Source of the DNA: JAUMWX01 sp023394215
GTDB lineage: Bacteria; Bacillota; Clostridia; Tissierellales; Peptoniphilaceae
Reading direction: 5' to 3' (one strand)
Assembly (NCBI GenBank): GCA_050313995.1
Contig: JBNPMM010000006.1
Length of the DNA: 64,000 nucleotides
Below are positions 34,510 to 44,199 of this stretch, piece after piece. Numbering within the stretch: position 1 is the stretch's first letter; each line of letters begins with the position of its first letter. A program made the position numbers and the translations under genes. The notes under the pieces are model-generated. The model was not told the DNA's origin, did not search any database, and was given only the letters and a program-made list of their open reading frames with translations.

Positions 34510-35209
34510 CGATGAAAAGATAATAAGGCAGGGGCTTAGGGATTTAGTGAATTCTTATAATATGAATATAAGGGTTCTTGATTTGGCAAGTGACGGTATG
34601 GAGGTTGTTGATATAGCAAGAAGGGAGGAGCCTGAAATAATCTTGATGGATATAAATATGCCCAAGCTTGACGGGCTTCAGGCCATAGCTCTCATAAGAG
34701 AATTTATACCAAATTCAAAGATAATCATAATATCGGGCTATGACGATTTCAAATATGCACAAAAAGCTATAGAGCTCGGGGTGTCCTCATATCTTCTGAA
34801 ACCCATAAACTACAAGGAATTCAGAAAGATTTTGCAATCGGTTTGTGATGCCTACAGCAGAGATTTACTTGCAAATAATGAAGGAGATAAAATATCGGCA
34901 ACTCCTATAGATTATATTAAAAATAACTATATGAATTCGGATTTAACTCTTTTGCTTGTTGCAAGAGACCTATATATGAGCACATCCTATGTTGCAAAGT
35001 ATATAAAGGATCGAAGCGGCTATAATTTTACAGACTATTTGAATATGTACAGGCTTAATATTTCAAAGAAACTTATGGCAAACCAGGATTTAACCTTCAA
35101 GGAAATAGCCGATTTGGTAGGTTATACCTCACAACATTATTTTTCAAGGGTATTTAAAAATTATTTTGGAGTAAGTCCGAGCGATTATAGGAAGTCTTGC
35201 CTGAAATGA
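34487..35209 (+). CDS. AraC-type response regulator (YesN-like)
   Basis: A 240-residue regulator: receiver domain (ADDE at residues 7-10, Asp55 in LMDINMPKLDG, Lys in SYLLKPI) and a C-terminal AraC double helix-turn-helix (LLLVARDLYMSTSYVAKYI, then FKEIADLVGYTSQHYFSRVF). The start at 34487 has GGAGG 6 nt upstream and overlaps the kinase gene by 23 nt, so the two are translationally coupled. Confidence 0.92.
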   Translation: MLKMLIADDEKIIRQGLRDLVNSYNMNIRVLDLASDGMEVVDIARREEPEIILMDINMPKLDGLQAIALIREFIPNSKIIIISGYDDFKYAQKAIELGVSSYLLKPINYKEFRKILQSVCDAYSRDLLANNEGDKISATPIDYIKNNYMNSDLTLLLVARDLYMSTSYVAKYIKDRSGYNFTDYLNMYRLNISKKLMANQDLTFKEIADLVGYTSQHYFSRVFKNYFGVSPSDYRKSCLK

Positions 35210-35699
35210 AAGCAGTTTTTTTGAAGGAAGGTTTGTATAGTATTGATAAGTAGTGAATACTAACTCTAAAAAATATGATATAATTAGAAAGGGGATTGTT
35301 GGTGAATTATATAACATTAAACCCGTAAAAATTTGCATATAATTATATTTGAACTTGTTTAGGATTGAAGGGCTCTACGGCGGTTGGGCTTACTATTTTC
35401 TTCACGTAGCGAAAACATAATTGATATGTTAAAAAGTGGACTTTAATTTGTAGTATGTGTTATACTACAAAGATGTGCGAATTGATAAAGATCGGTTCGC
35501 CTTTTGACTGTAAATATTTGTTTGATTTGATAGTGCATAGATATTTAGATAAGGTTTCCCTCTTAAGCGGAGGAGATTCGGATAATTTGGAGTGTATGTT
35601 GTTAAATGTAAGAGATGCTTAGGATTAGTGTCTTTTAAGGGTTAATTAAAGTCGCAGATGTTGACAGATTATGAGCGAAATTCAAAAGGAGGAAATAAT
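35210..35699 (+). other. 490-bp stretch before the adhesin gene, no certain gene
   Basis: I see no clear gene. It holds a perfect inverted repeat (35447-35471), a half-palindrome ATACTAAC near 35257-35264 like the operator at 537-552, and a 49-codon open frame (35473-35622, MCELIKIGSPFDCKYLFDLI at its start) with no ribosome site. The adhesin's AAAGGAGG is at 35685-35692. A long 5' leader or a decayed gene are both possible. Confidence 0.4.
35447..35471. repeat. Perfect inverted repeat with 5-nt loop
   Basis: TTTGTAGTAT (35447-35456) and ATACTACAAA (35462-35471) flank GTGTT. There is no T run after it, so an operator or RNA hairpin is more likely than a terminator. Its TAGTAT/ATACTA halves resemble the palindrome at 537-552. 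Confidence 0.6.
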
Positions 35700-38600
35700 A
35701 TGAATTTTAAACGCAGTTTAAAGAAATGCTTTCAATCGCTTTTGGCGGTAATGTTGGCTGTATTGATGTGTTTTTCCGGCGTTCTTTCAAATTCACAAGT
35801 TTTTGCTGAAGCAAAAGCAAATGTGGATGTGACATTAAACGCAAAAACACCGGAAATCAAGTCGGGTACGACCGGAGTATATGAATTGGATGTAAAAATT
35901 GCCGGTTCGCAGGAAAGCATTCAGGAAAAGTTTAAAGGAAGTGCAAAGTTGACAGTGCAACTTCCGGCAGGGGAGGCAATCGAATATTATGATTTGCAAA
36001 CTAAGGTTGAGGATCTTGCTATAGCGGGTGTCTTACCTAAATATGAAGAAGGTGCAAGGACACTTACTTACATATTTCCAAATCCGGAAACGGGTATTTC
36101 CGGAAAAGTGCATATAGGTATTACAACTAAAAACGGTATTGTGCCTAACGACACAAAGCTTACGGCAGTAGCTGTTATGGTTGACGGAGGAGATATGGCT
36201 GCGGCACAAAGTGAGGATGCCGTTATAAATGTTAAATCCGCCTATACACAAAGTATTTCCAAGGAATATATGTATGTGGAAAGAGATCATAAATTAAATG
36301 CCGCACGTCCCGGAGACAATGTAGTGTGGAAAATTAAGGCAACGGTAGTTCTTCCTATGGCAGGCGGTATTTATATTAAGCCGGGTTCAGACATCGTTAT
36401 TGAAGATAAGCTCGATTCAAGACTTACTTATGTGAGTTCAAAATCCCTTTCAGGGGATGCTCTTGTGGCGACAAACAATGAAAACGGTACTGTGAAATGG
36501 ACTTTTAAGGCTCCAGATTTTGCTCAACAAGAAGGTAAGGAAGTTCTGTTTACTACCGAACTTGAGCTTGTTACAAAGACCAGTGATGCCATAGATAAAT
36601 ATACAAAGATTCCTAATGCGGCAAAGTTGAATACTACTAATCTTTTTGATAAAGTTGAAACTAAGGACTCAAACGCCTCAAATGCTGTAGTAGCTCCAAT
36701 GGATTCGCCTTTAGCTCCCGGGAATGGGGGATACTATCCGCCGATTGTAAAAGGTCCTGCGGATGGAAAGGGTGCAATTGCTCCGGCGGATAATGTAAAT
36801 CCTAATCCTGCAGTGGTAGATACAGAACGTTTGGTTTTCGAAGAAAACTTTCATTTAGTGCTTCAGGACAAGGAGGTATTAACCGATGTAAATGGAAATA
36901 CCTTGGACAAGAGCGAGTGGAACATAAACAATATACTTAAAGACGGATATAAAAAGTGTGTAACTGAATATTCTTTCGATAACAGTAAGCTTGATTTTGG
37001 TTCAATGTTAATATATGTACCTTGTTCAAATTATATTTCAACTGAAGGCAGAGACAAGCTTAGAATTGTGCCTGAAACTACTTTAACCGTTAAATTACAG
37101 GACGGCAGTACAAAGAGTAAGGTAGTTGACTTCAGTGACATTGATAAGATTTGGGGTTACGTGAGAATAGGCCGTACTGATTTGGGCTTGAAAGATACCG
37201 ATAAGGTTGTGAGCTATTCATTGTCTTATGAAAACAATGACGGCAGTACTATTTTCGGAGGAGTTGCTTATACAACACATTCAATTTTCACAATTGTGAA
37301 AGGTGCTGAAGGTGAAGCGTGGTGGAAGCCATCTTTTGTAGTTACAATGGCTGATGGAAAAGTTATTCGTAGGACCGGTGGAGATACGGACACACTTACC
37401 GGTAAGCGTACAGCTGTAATCGTTCAAAAGGAAGTGTCTGATCCTGTAGTGAGGGGAACCGTATCTTTTACGGATAAAGACGGAAATGTTGTAAAGACCG
37501 GGGATAATAAAGTTCAATTAATATTCAACAATTTCAGTACATCACGTGCAGAGCTTAGGAAAGATATTGATGTTACAGTTTTGCTTCCGCTTGGTGTTAA
37601 AGTTAAAGGGGATGGCTCAGCAGTGCATAAATTTACTTCAGGGCGTGCTTTTGTAGCTGAAACCAAAGAAGTATCAGGAAACTTTGTGGTGCTTGATAAT
37701 GACTATAAGGGAAGCGGTCAACAACTTGTAAAGGCTACTTGGGATGTAGAAAAATTACTTCCGGGAGAGCGTCTTGAATTAACATTTGATGTTAACATTT
37801 CAGATAACTCACCTGATGAGCTTCAAATAAAAGCTTACGGTATGAGTTCAACCGATACAAAGCTTAAGACCGATGCAAACAATAGTGTTATTATTGAACA
37901 AGATGCGGACGATATAAATAAGAGCGGAGATTCTTCACAAGATCGTGCAGTTTGGCATGCAGAATATGTGAAATACTCAAGAGATGATTTAAAGATTAAA
38001 AAATATGTTAAGGGAAGTCTTGACAGCGAATATTCAACTTTCGGTTATACTACACCGGGAGAGGATATCAGTTATAAATTGGATATGACCAATACAACAG
38101 GTAAAGACATATTTAAGATGGGATTTATTGATGTTTTACCTGGAGTAGGAGATCTTGGAATAGTAGACGGTACAGACCGTGGAAGTGCCTTTACTCCTAT
38201 TTTGAACGGACCGATAGAGCTTCCGGCGGAATGGAAGGATAAAATAGACGTATACTACAGTACATCTCAAAATCCGAAGAGGGATGATCTTTATTCAAAG
38301 GTGAAATATCCTACAGGAGCATATAAGCATGTTGATCCTGCAGGAGCTGAAGATCCTCAATGGACTAAAGATACAGCAGCATGGACCGCTGATGATTGGG
38401 CTAAGGTTCGTAGTTTTAAACTTGAACTTAAAGATGGAGTTACTTGGGTAAAAGGACAGGATATCACTTTGACATTCACAATGAAGGCCCCTAAAGAAGA
38501 TGTTGTCGATGCGGCAATCTTGGTGGAAGGAATGCCTAAGAGAAGTGAAGAAATTGAAATGAAGGCAGCATGGAACTCTTTTGCTGTAAGTACTAACAGT

Positions 38601-39512
38601 TTGTTACCTACAGAACCTGAAAGAGTAGGGGTTATACTTTCAAAGGTTAAGGGAGAGCCTGTAGAGGTTGCATATTATATTGAAGGAACTTCTACTAAGT
38701 TACAACCTAATAGAGACTTGGTAAAGGATCAATATGTAGGAACTCCTTACAGTGTGCCTAAGTCTGCTGAAGCGGATGCTTCTTTGCTTCCTAAGTTCTT
38801 AAAGGATAAGGACGGTAAAGTTTACGAATTGGTATCTACAAACGTAAAACCTGACGGAGATTATCCTGCTGTTGATGATCTTAACGGTAATAAGGTAACT
38901 GTAAATTCATCACCTGCTGAAGGTAAGGTAGCAAAAGAACATCAGGTAATTAACTATGATTATGCACCTAAAAAGGGTGGAGAAGTAGTTGTAAAGTATA
39001 TAATCGAAGGTACGGATGAAGTTCTTGAAAACCCTGCAGTAAAGGAAAAGGACAGTGACGGTAATTATATAGTTAAGAAGGCCGGAACTCAAGTAGGAAC
39101 CGATTATGATACAAATAATGAAACTTTTATGCCTAAGAAACTTGTTAAAAACGGTAAAACTTATGTTTTGACCGAACGTAAAGTGGATCCTAAAACAGAT
39201 CCTGTAAGTGGAAAGGTTATTGAAGAAAAGCAACTTATTATTTATGAGTATAAGCTTGTAGAGGAACCGACACCTAAGCCGGATGAGCCTAACAAGCCGA
39301 ACCCTAATAATCCAAATCCTAATAATCCAAATCCTAATAATCCAAATCCTAACAAACCAAATCCTAATAATCCGAGCCCTAATAAACCTAATACAAATAA
39401 GCCGGTAGTTAAGACAGGTGATACTGTAAACATGGGATATTATGTTTTGGTAACCGGATTAGCATTAGCATTAATACTCGTATTGAGAGCAAGACGTAGA
39501 AGAATAGGATAG
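35700..39512 (+). CDS. Large wall-anchored MucBP-domain adhesin
   Basis: A 1270-residue surface protein. ATG 35700 is supported by AAAGGAGG 7 nt upstream; an in-frame ATG at 35658 is not. A long signal peptide (about 1-37, ending VFAEA) is followed by several beta-rich adhesin domains resembling DUF11-type folds up to about residue 975. Two MucBP-like domains (VEVAYYIEGTSTKL near 985 and EVVVKYIIEGTDEVL near 1093) suggest mucin or glycan binding. The tail has seven NPNPN-type repeats as a wall-spanning region, then KTGD (1238-1241), a hydrophobic helix and RARRRRIG. The sorting signal VVKTGD departs from LPXTG. Confidence 0.9.
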   Translation: MNFKRSLKKCFQSLLAVMLAVLMCFSGVLSNSQVFAEAKANVDVTLNAKTPEIKSGTTGVYELDVKIAGSQESIQEKFKGSAKLTVQLPAGEAIEYYDLQTKVEDLAIAGVLPKYEEGARTLTYIFPNPETGISGKVHIGITTKNGIVPNDTKLTAVAVMVDGGDMAAAQSEDAVINVKSAYTQSISKEYMYVERDHKLNAARPGDNVVWKIKATVVLPMAGGIYIKPGSDIVIEDKLDSRLTYVSSKSLSGDALVATNNENGTVKWTFKAPDFAQQEGKEVLFTTELELVTKTSDAIDKYTKIPNAAKLNTTNLFDKVETKDSNASNAVVAPMDSPLAPGNGGYYPPIVKGPADGKGAIAPADNVNPNPAVVDTERLVFEENFHLVLQDKEVLTDVNGNTLDKSEWNINNILKDGYKKCVTEYSFDNSKLDFGSMLIYVPCSNYISTEGRDKLRIVPETTLTVKLQDGSTKSKVVDFSDIDKIWGYVRIGRTDLGLKDTDKVVSYSLSYENNDGSTIFGGVAYTTHSIFTIVKGAEGEAWWKPSFVVTMADGKVIRRTGGDTDTLTGKRTAVIVQKEVSDPVVRGTVSFTDKDGNVVKTGDNKVQLIFNNFSTSRAELRKDIDVTVLLPLGVKVKGDGSAVHKFTSGRAFVAETKEVSGNFVVLDNDYKGSGQQLVKATWDVEKLLPGERLELTFDVNISDNSPDELQIKAYGMSSTDTKLKTDANNSVIIEQDADDINKSGDSSQDRAVWHAEYVKYSRDDLKIKKYVKGSLDSEYSTFGYTTPGEDISYKLDMTNTTGKDIFKMGFIDVLPGVGDLGIVDGTDRGSAFTPILNGPIELPAEWKDKIDVYYSTSQNPKRDDLYSKVKYPTGAYKHVDPAGAEDPQWTKDTAAWTADDWAKVRSFKLELKDGVTWVKGQDITLTFTMKAPKEDVVDAAILVEGMPKRSEEIEMKAAWNSFAVSTNSLLPTEPERVGVILSKVKGEPVEVAYYIEGTSTKLQPNRDLVKDQYVGTPYSVPKSAEADASLLPKFLKDKDGKVYELVSTNVKPDGDYPAVDDLNGNKVTVNSSPAEGKVAKEHQVINYDYAPKKGGEVVVKYIIEGTDEVLENPAVKEKDSDGNYIVKKAGTQVGTDYDTNNETFMPKKLVKNGKTYVLTERKVDPKTDPVSGKVIEEKQLIIYEYKLVEEPTPKPDEPNKPNPNNPNPNNPNPNNPNPNKPNPNNPSPNKPNTNKPVVKTGDTVNMGYYVLVTGLALALILVLRARRRRIG
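39294..39398 (+). repeat. Seven 15-bp tandem repeats in the adhesin gene
   Basis: Units of 15 bp (consensus AATCCAAATCCTAAT) encode the pentapeptide NPNPN, with the later units degenerate. Three consecutive units are nearly identical, so the number may vary between strains. The opposite strand is open by chance. Confidence 0.85.
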
Positions 39513-39534
39513 ATTTCGCTTAGGCGAATTGATG

Positions 39535-39563
39535 TATGAGCCGCAATTTTGCGGCTCATATTT
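39535..39563 (+). terminator. Terminator of the adhesin gene
   Basis: TATGAGCCGCA (39535-39545) pairs with TGCGGCTCATA (39550-39560), followed by a short T run. Confidence 0.7.
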
Positions 39564-39578
39564 GTGTTTAAATCAAAG

Positions 39579-39630
39579 AAAGCATACCGGGTGCAGCTTT
39601 TCACACCGAGTATGCTTTTTCTTGCTTTTT
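39579..39630. terminator. Second terminator between convergent genes
   Basis: AAAGCATACCGGGTG and the matching arm ending GTATGCTTT (39609-39617) form a long stem with a few mismatches, followed by T-rich sequence on the plus strand. It may also serve the convergent superoxide reductase gene. Confidence 0.65.
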
Positions 39631-39650
39631 AATTTTATAGCCTATATTTA

Positions 39651-40022
39651 CTAATCTTCCAATACTAAGTCAAGTTGACTTTCCCATAAACCGTGGATAT
39701 TGCAGTAAGATTGAGCAAATAATTGACCGTTTTTTTCAGCCTTGAATCTAACAAGGGTTTCAGGTTCGGTGAATAAGTTGGATTCTCCGTTAGCTGAGAA
39801 GTTTACATTAGCCAATTCTATAGGAAGTTTGCTTCCTTCAGGTAAATAGTACAACTTAAGCCAAGCTATATGGTGTTCTAAGGTGTTAGGATGGGCAATT
39901 TCTTCTCCAACCTTTACCTTAACTAAAGTGTTACCCTTTTTTGCGCTTTCAACAACTATTGCAGGAACGTGCTTTTCACCTTTCCAATCGCCTGTTTGAA
40001 CAGTGTCTTTTAAAAATGTCAT
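39651..40022 (-). CDS. Superoxide reductase (neelaredoxin type)
   Basis: A 123-residue non-heme iron protein reducing superoxide to peroxide without making oxygen, as expected in an anaerobe. The iron ligands are recognisable: His in GEKHVPAI, His residues in HPNTLEHHIAW, and Cys plus His in CNIHGLW near the end. There is no N-terminal desulforedoxin domain, so it is the one-iron class. The start at 40022 follows GGGAGGAAG; an upstream in-frame ATG at 40082 would add 20 residues without similarity to the family. Confidence 0.92.
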   Translation of the reverse strand: MTFLKDTVQTGDWKGEKHVPAIVVESAKKGNTLVKVKVGEEIAHPNTLEHHIAWLKLYYLPEGSKLPIELANVNFSANGESNLFTEPETLVRFKAEKNGQLFAQSYCNIHGLWESQLDLVLED

Positions 40023-40141
40023 ATCTTCCTCCCATATTTTCATTATCGATATTGCCGTATCGTACAAACTATATATACCCAATAATAAAAAAATACAACA
40101 ATATATTAATATTATTGATATAATTATTTAAGGAGGATGAC

Positions 40142-41284
40142 ATGCAAGATAAGATTTATGAGATTATAGCGACTGCGGCATTCGGTTTGGAAGGGCTTGT
40201 AAAGAGAGAATGCCAAAATTTGGGGTTTGAAAATGTTCATACGTCAAATGGAAAAGTTGAATTTACAGGCAGTTTCAGAGATATTGTAAGGGCAAACTTG
40301 TGGCTTAGGTCAGCAGACAGGGTCCTTATAAAATTATTGGAATTTAAAGCTGTATCCTTCGAGGAGCTTTTTGAAAATTTGAAAGTTTTTGATTGGTGGA
40401 ATTATTTGTCGGAAAACGGCAAGTATATAGTTAATGCAAGAAGTTTGAAATCCAAGCTTTATTCTTTGAGAGATATACAGGCAATATCAAAAAAAGCGAT
40501 AGTAAGCGCTTTATCCAAACATTATGATAAGGATTGGTTTTTTGAGGACGGGGAAGACTACAGGATAGAGATTTCAATATTAAAAGATTTTGTTACGGTT
40601 GGACTTGATACAAGCGGAGCTGCACTCCATAAAAGGGGCTATAGACTTAAACAGAATCAAGCCCCCATGAAGGAAACCTTAGCCGCCGCCCTTGTGCAAC
40701 TTTCAAAATGGGACGGAACGAGACCTTTGGTTGATTTTTGTTGCGGTTCCGGAACTATTTTAATAGAGGCTGCTATGTTGGCAAAGAATATAGCTCCGGG
40801 CATATCAAGGGATTTTGCATTTTTTAAGTACCCTTTTTTTGACAAAGAAGTTTTTAGAAAAGAAAAAAAGTACTGTTATGAAGTTATGAAGAAGGAAAAG
40901 CTTGATATTACAGGTTTTGATATAGATCCGAAAGCAGTGGAGATAGCCAGGGACAATGCCTTGAATATGGGCTTGGAAGATGATATAAATTTTGTAGTAA
41001 AGGATATGCAAAGGGTCGGGCTTAAGGATAACTTCGGAGTCGTAATATCCAATCCGCCATACGGACAGAGACTGGGAGATGAGAAGTCTTTGAGACTTAT
41101 TTATGATAGTCTTAAGGAAAAATTTAAGAGTTTATTTACCTGGTCTTATTATATAATCACAGCGGATAAGGATTTCGAGAGGGAAGTCGGTAAACAAGCC
41201 GACCAAAAGAGGAAACTTTATAACGGAAGGATAGAAGTAGACTATTATCAGTTTATAGGGCCGAATCCCAAGGATTTATTTTAG
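40142..41284 (+). CDS. THUMP-domain rRNA (guanine-N2)-methyltransferase (RlmL-like)
   Basis: A 380-residue RNA methyltransferase. The N-terminal THUMP domain (to about residue 160) is followed by a Rossmann SAM domain with DFCCGSGTILIEAA and the catalytic SNPPYG motif typical of guanine-N2 methylation. It matches the stand-alone RlmL/YpsC form in Bacillota, which modifies 23S rRNA. AGGAGG lies before the ATG. Confidence 0.92.
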   Translation: MQDKIYEIIATAAFGLEGLVKRECQNLGFENVHTSNGKVEFTGSFRDIVRANLWLRSADRVLIKLLEFKAVSFEELFENLKVFDWWNYLSENGKYIVNARSLKSKLYSLRDIQAISKKAIVSALSKHYDKDWFFEDGEDYRIEISILKDFVTVGLDTSGAALHKRGYRLKQNQAPMKETLAAALVQLSKWDGTRPLVDFCCGSGTILIEAAMLAKNIAPGISRDFAFFKYPFFDKEVFRKEKKYCYEVMKKEKLDITGFDIDPKAVEIARDNALNMGLEDDINFVVKDMQRVGLKDNFGVVISNPPYGQRLGDEKSLRLIYDSLKEKFKSLFTWSYYIITADKDFEREVGKQADQKRKLYNGRIEVDYYQFIGPNPKDLF

Positions 41285-41292
41285 AGGTGTGT

Positions 41293-42405
41293 ATGAGAGA
41301 CAAAGTATTAGACGCCAAAGATTTTTCTCAATTTGTAGAAAGTAGAAAATTTCACGTCCTTGATTCAATGGAAGACCTTGTAAGAATCAGGGATAAAGAG
41401 GGAAAGACTTTGTTTGAAAATAAGGCGATGTTGGAAACCTTGGAAAGGGTAAAAAAAGAAGGTAAAAAGAATGCTTCTTTTGATTTGCCCGAGCAGGTTT
41501 TGCTCCATCAGAACTCAATTAAAAGAGAGGTTGAAATAAACGGAAAGATATATTCGGTTAAGGCATCTCCGGTTTTCGGGGATGATAAGAAGCTTGAAGG
41601 ATATGTGGAGGTTTTTAGGGATATTACATCTGAAACAAATATAAGCTTGGAGCTTTTTAATGCCAATAAAAAAATGAATGATGATGTTATTTTGGCGAGA
41701 AATATTCAGATGAGTATTTTGCCGAGGATAAAGCATATTTCCAATGTATACTTTCAATACGGGCATGTTCCTTCAAATAATTTATCCGGAGATATTTTTG
41801 ATGTAATAGAGATAGATCACAATAAGATCGGAGTTTATATGGCGGATGTTGTAGGACATGGAATTTCCGCCTCTATTATGACTATGTTTATCAGGCAGGC
41901 AATGAGAAATATTTTAATGGAAAATCCAAATCTTTCTCCTTCCGATACCCTTTTGGAACTTAAAAAGATGTTTACGGAGCTTGGCTTGGATGTAAGTCAG
42001 TATTTTACCATAGTTTATATGTTGATTGATTTGCCGAAAGATAAGATAATATATGTAAATGCGGGTCACAATTGTATGCCTATACTCTTTAATAAAAACA
42101 GGCAGGCATATATGAGAAACAAAGGCAGGTTTATATCATCGATTTTTCCGGATTTGGATTATGTTGAAAGAGAGCTTGATATTATAGAAGGGGATAAGAT
42201 TTTGCTTTATACCGACGGTTTGCTTGAAACTGCAAATCAGGAGGGGGAGTTTTTTGGAGAGGAAAGACTCTTGGAATGGGTAAAAAAGAACAAGGGAGAG
42301 AAGGCTTTTGTTAAAGAGCTTTTGAAACACCTTGATTCATATAGATATTTAGAACAAAAGGACGATGTTGCTATTTTATATTTAGATATAAGGGGGAAAA
42401 AATGA
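41293..42405 (+). CDS. PP2C-type (SpoIIE domain) serine phosphatase
   Basis: A 370-residue regulator: PAS-like N-terminus (about residues 1-110, LEGYVEVFRDITSE), a short helix and a SpoIIE/RsbU phosphatase domain with metal-binding motifs SGDIFDV, MADVVGHG and LLYTDGL. Such proteins dephosphorylate anti-sigma antagonists. No anti-sigma factor or STAS protein is encoded nearby, so the target is unknown. ATG 41293 is preferred over GTG 41287 because of the GAGGTG site. Confidence 0.88.
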   Translation: MRDKVLDAKDFSQFVESRKFHVLDSMEDLVRIRDKEGKTLFENKAMLETLERVKKEGKKNASFDLPEQVLLHQNSIKREVEINGKIYSVKASPVFGDDKKLEGYVEVFRDITSETNISLELFNANKKMNDDVILARNIQMSILPRIKHISNVYFQYGHVPSNNLSGDIFDVIEIDHNKIGVYMADVVGHGISASIMTMFIRQAMRNILMENPNLSPSDTLLELKKMFTELGLDVSQYFTIVYMLIDLPKDKIIYVNAGHNCMPILFNKNRQAYMRNKGRFISSIFPDLDYVERELDIIEGDKILLYTDGLLETANQEGEFFGEERLLEWVKKNKGEKAFVKELLKHLDSYRYLEQKDDVAILYLDIRGKK

Positions 42406-43676
42406 AAATTAATTTGGCAAACAGCTTTTTTGAAAAGGACCTATCAGCTATAAAGGAAGAAATTCTAAGTGCTGACAGGTTGTTGAAGAGCAGACAGGGA
42501 AAAGGAAATGAGTTTTTAGGGTGGATAGATCTGCCTGTTAACTACGACAAGGAAGAATTCGCAAGGATTAAGAAAGCGGCTGAGAAAATCAGGAAGGATT
42601 CCGATGTTTTGGTTGCCATAGGTATAGGAGGATCATATCTTGGGGCTAAGGCTGCTATGGATGCCTTGCTTAATTCCTATGAAAAGAAAAAACCGGAAGT
42701 GATTTTTGTGGGCAATCATCTTTCATCCGTTGAAACGTTTGAACTTATGGAGTATTTGAAGGATAAGGATTTTTCGATAAATGTCATTTCAAAGTCAGGA
42801 ACCACAACAGAACCGGCTATAGCTTTTAGAATATTTAAAGAATTATTGGAAGAAAGATACGGTTTGGAAGAAGCTAAAACAAGGATTTATGCAACTACGG
42901 ATAAGGCAAGAGGGGCTTTAAAGACCTTAGCCGATAACATGGGTTATGAAACCTTTGTTGTACCGGATGATGTCGGGGGAAGATTTTCCGTATTGACAGC
43001 GGTGGGTTTGCTTCCTATAGCGGCTGCGGGGCTTGATATAGATGCTCTTATGAAGGGAGCTCAAGACGCAAGAGACGATTATATGAATAAGTCTTTTGAA
43101 GACAACGATTGTTTAAAATATGTCGCAATCAGAAATATCCTATATAGGCAGGGCAAGGAAGTTGAAATACTTGTAAATTATGAGCCTAAGTTAAGAAATA
43201 TTTCTGAATGGTGGAAGCAGTTGTATGGGGAAAGTGAAGGCAAGTCCGAAAAGGGACTTTTACCTGTAAGTGTAGGTTTTACAACAGATTTACATTCTTT
43301 GGGACAAATTATTCAGGATGGACCTAAAAATATTTTTGAAACCCTTGTTTTGGTAAAAGAGGTTAAGCATGATATAGAAATTAAGGCTGATAAGGATGAT
43401 CTTGACGGCTTGAACTATCTTGTAGGAAAAACTATGAGTTATGTAAATAAAATAGCCTCAGAAGCTACAGTACAGGCCCATGTGACAGGTAGGGTGCCTA
43501 ATGTTATTTTAGAGCTTGAAAGAATAGATGAATATAATCTTGGAAGATTATTCTATTTCTTTGAATACGGTGTTGGAGTTTCGGGATATGTTTTGGGAGT
43601 AAATCCTTTTGATCAACCGGGTGTTGAAGAGTATAAGAAAAACATGTTTAAATTATTGGAAAAGCCCGGATATTAG
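42402..43676 (+). CDS. pgi: Glucose-6-phosphate isomerase
   Basis: A 424-residue phosphoglucose isomerase of the shorter Bacillota type. Signatures: IGIGGSYLGAKAA, ISKSGTTTEPA, and GVGVSGYVLGVNPFDQPGVE near the end. The ATG overlaps the stop of the phosphatase gene (ATGA), indicating coupling. Confidence 0.97.
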   Translation: MKINLANSFFEKDLSAIKEEILSADRLLKSRQGKGNEFLGWIDLPVNYDKEEFARIKKAAEKIRKDSDVLVAIGIGGSYLGAKAAMDALLNSYEKKKPEVIFVGNHLSSVETFELMEYLKDKDFSINVISKSGTTTEPAIAFRIFKELLEERYGLEEAKTRIYATTDKARGALKTLADNMGYETFVVPDDVGGRFSVLTAVGLLPIAAAGLDIDALMKGAQDARDDYMNKSFEDNDCLKYVAIRNILYRQGKEVEILVNYEPKLRNISEWWKQLYGESEGKSEKGLLPVSVGFTTDLHSLGQIIQDGPKNIFETLVLVKEVKHDIEIKADKDDLDGLNYLVGKTMSYVNKIASEATVQAHVTGRVPNVILELERIDEYNLGRLFYFFEYGVGVSGYVLGVNPFDQPGVEEYKKNMFKLLEKPGY

Positions 43677-43686
43677 GAGGGAAAAT

Positions 43687-44199
43687 ATGGAAAAAGGAAA
43701 TCTTAAGGAAAAGTATAAGTATCCTATGGATAAGCTTACAGAGATGACAAAGTTGGAGCTTAAGGATAGGGGAGTTGAGATTGAGGATATAGCATCAATA
43801 GTTTTTGTTTTACAAAGCAAATATTATGAAGGTTTGACTATGGAACTATGTATTGATGCGGTTGAAAGGGTACTTGAAAAGAGGGAAGTGGTGCATGCCG
43901 TTCTTACAGGTATAGAGATCGACAGGCAGGTTGAAAAGGGCAATATCAAGGAGCCGATAGCAAGTATAATAAGGTCCGATGAGGGACTTTACGGAATTGA
44001 TGAAATCCTTCCTTTGTCCATAGTAAATATATATGGGTCTATAGGGCTTACGAATTATGGCTATCTTGATAAGGAAAAAATCGGTATTATTAAAGAATTG
44101 GACAACGCTAAAGAAGGCAGTGTAAATACTTTTTTGGATGATATAGTTTGTGCCTTGGCAGCCTCAGCTGCTTCAAGATTGGCTCACGGCAAGAGATAA
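43687..44199 (+). CDS. Phosphatidylglycerophosphatase A-related protein (YutG family)
   Basis: A 170-residue protein matching the PgpA-related YutG family: LTGIEIDRQVEKG, LYGIDEILPLSIVNIYGSIG and FLDDIVCALAASAASR. PgpA proteins remove phosphate from phosphatidylglycerophosphate; the YutG branch is soluble and less well defined. The ATG at 43687 follows AGGAGG, in a spacer of 10 nt after pgi. Confidence 0.85.
   Translation: MEKGNLKEKYKYPMDKLTEMTKLELKDRGVEIEDIASIVFVLQSKYYEGLTMELCIDAVERVLEKREVVHAVLTGIEIDRQVEKGNIKEPIASIIRSDEGLYGIDEILPLSIVNIYGSIGLTNYGYLDKEKIGIIKELDNAKEGSVNTFLDDIVCALAASAASRLAHGKR

Noticed and set aside
35660..35665. TTGACA just before the adhesin start as a -35 box
   Set aside because: A matching -10 would lie on or beyond the ribosome site, leaving no leader.
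39294..39398. Short tandem repeats considered as CRISPR
   Set aside because: Units are contiguous, 15 bp, in frame in a wall-spanning region, with no spacers. The 24-bp units at 52658-52777 were rejected for the same reason. No cas gene is present.
39242..39433. Gly/Leu repeat frame opposite the adhesin repeats
   Set aside because: It is the complement of the NPNPN repeat (LLGFG units) and nothing else supports it.
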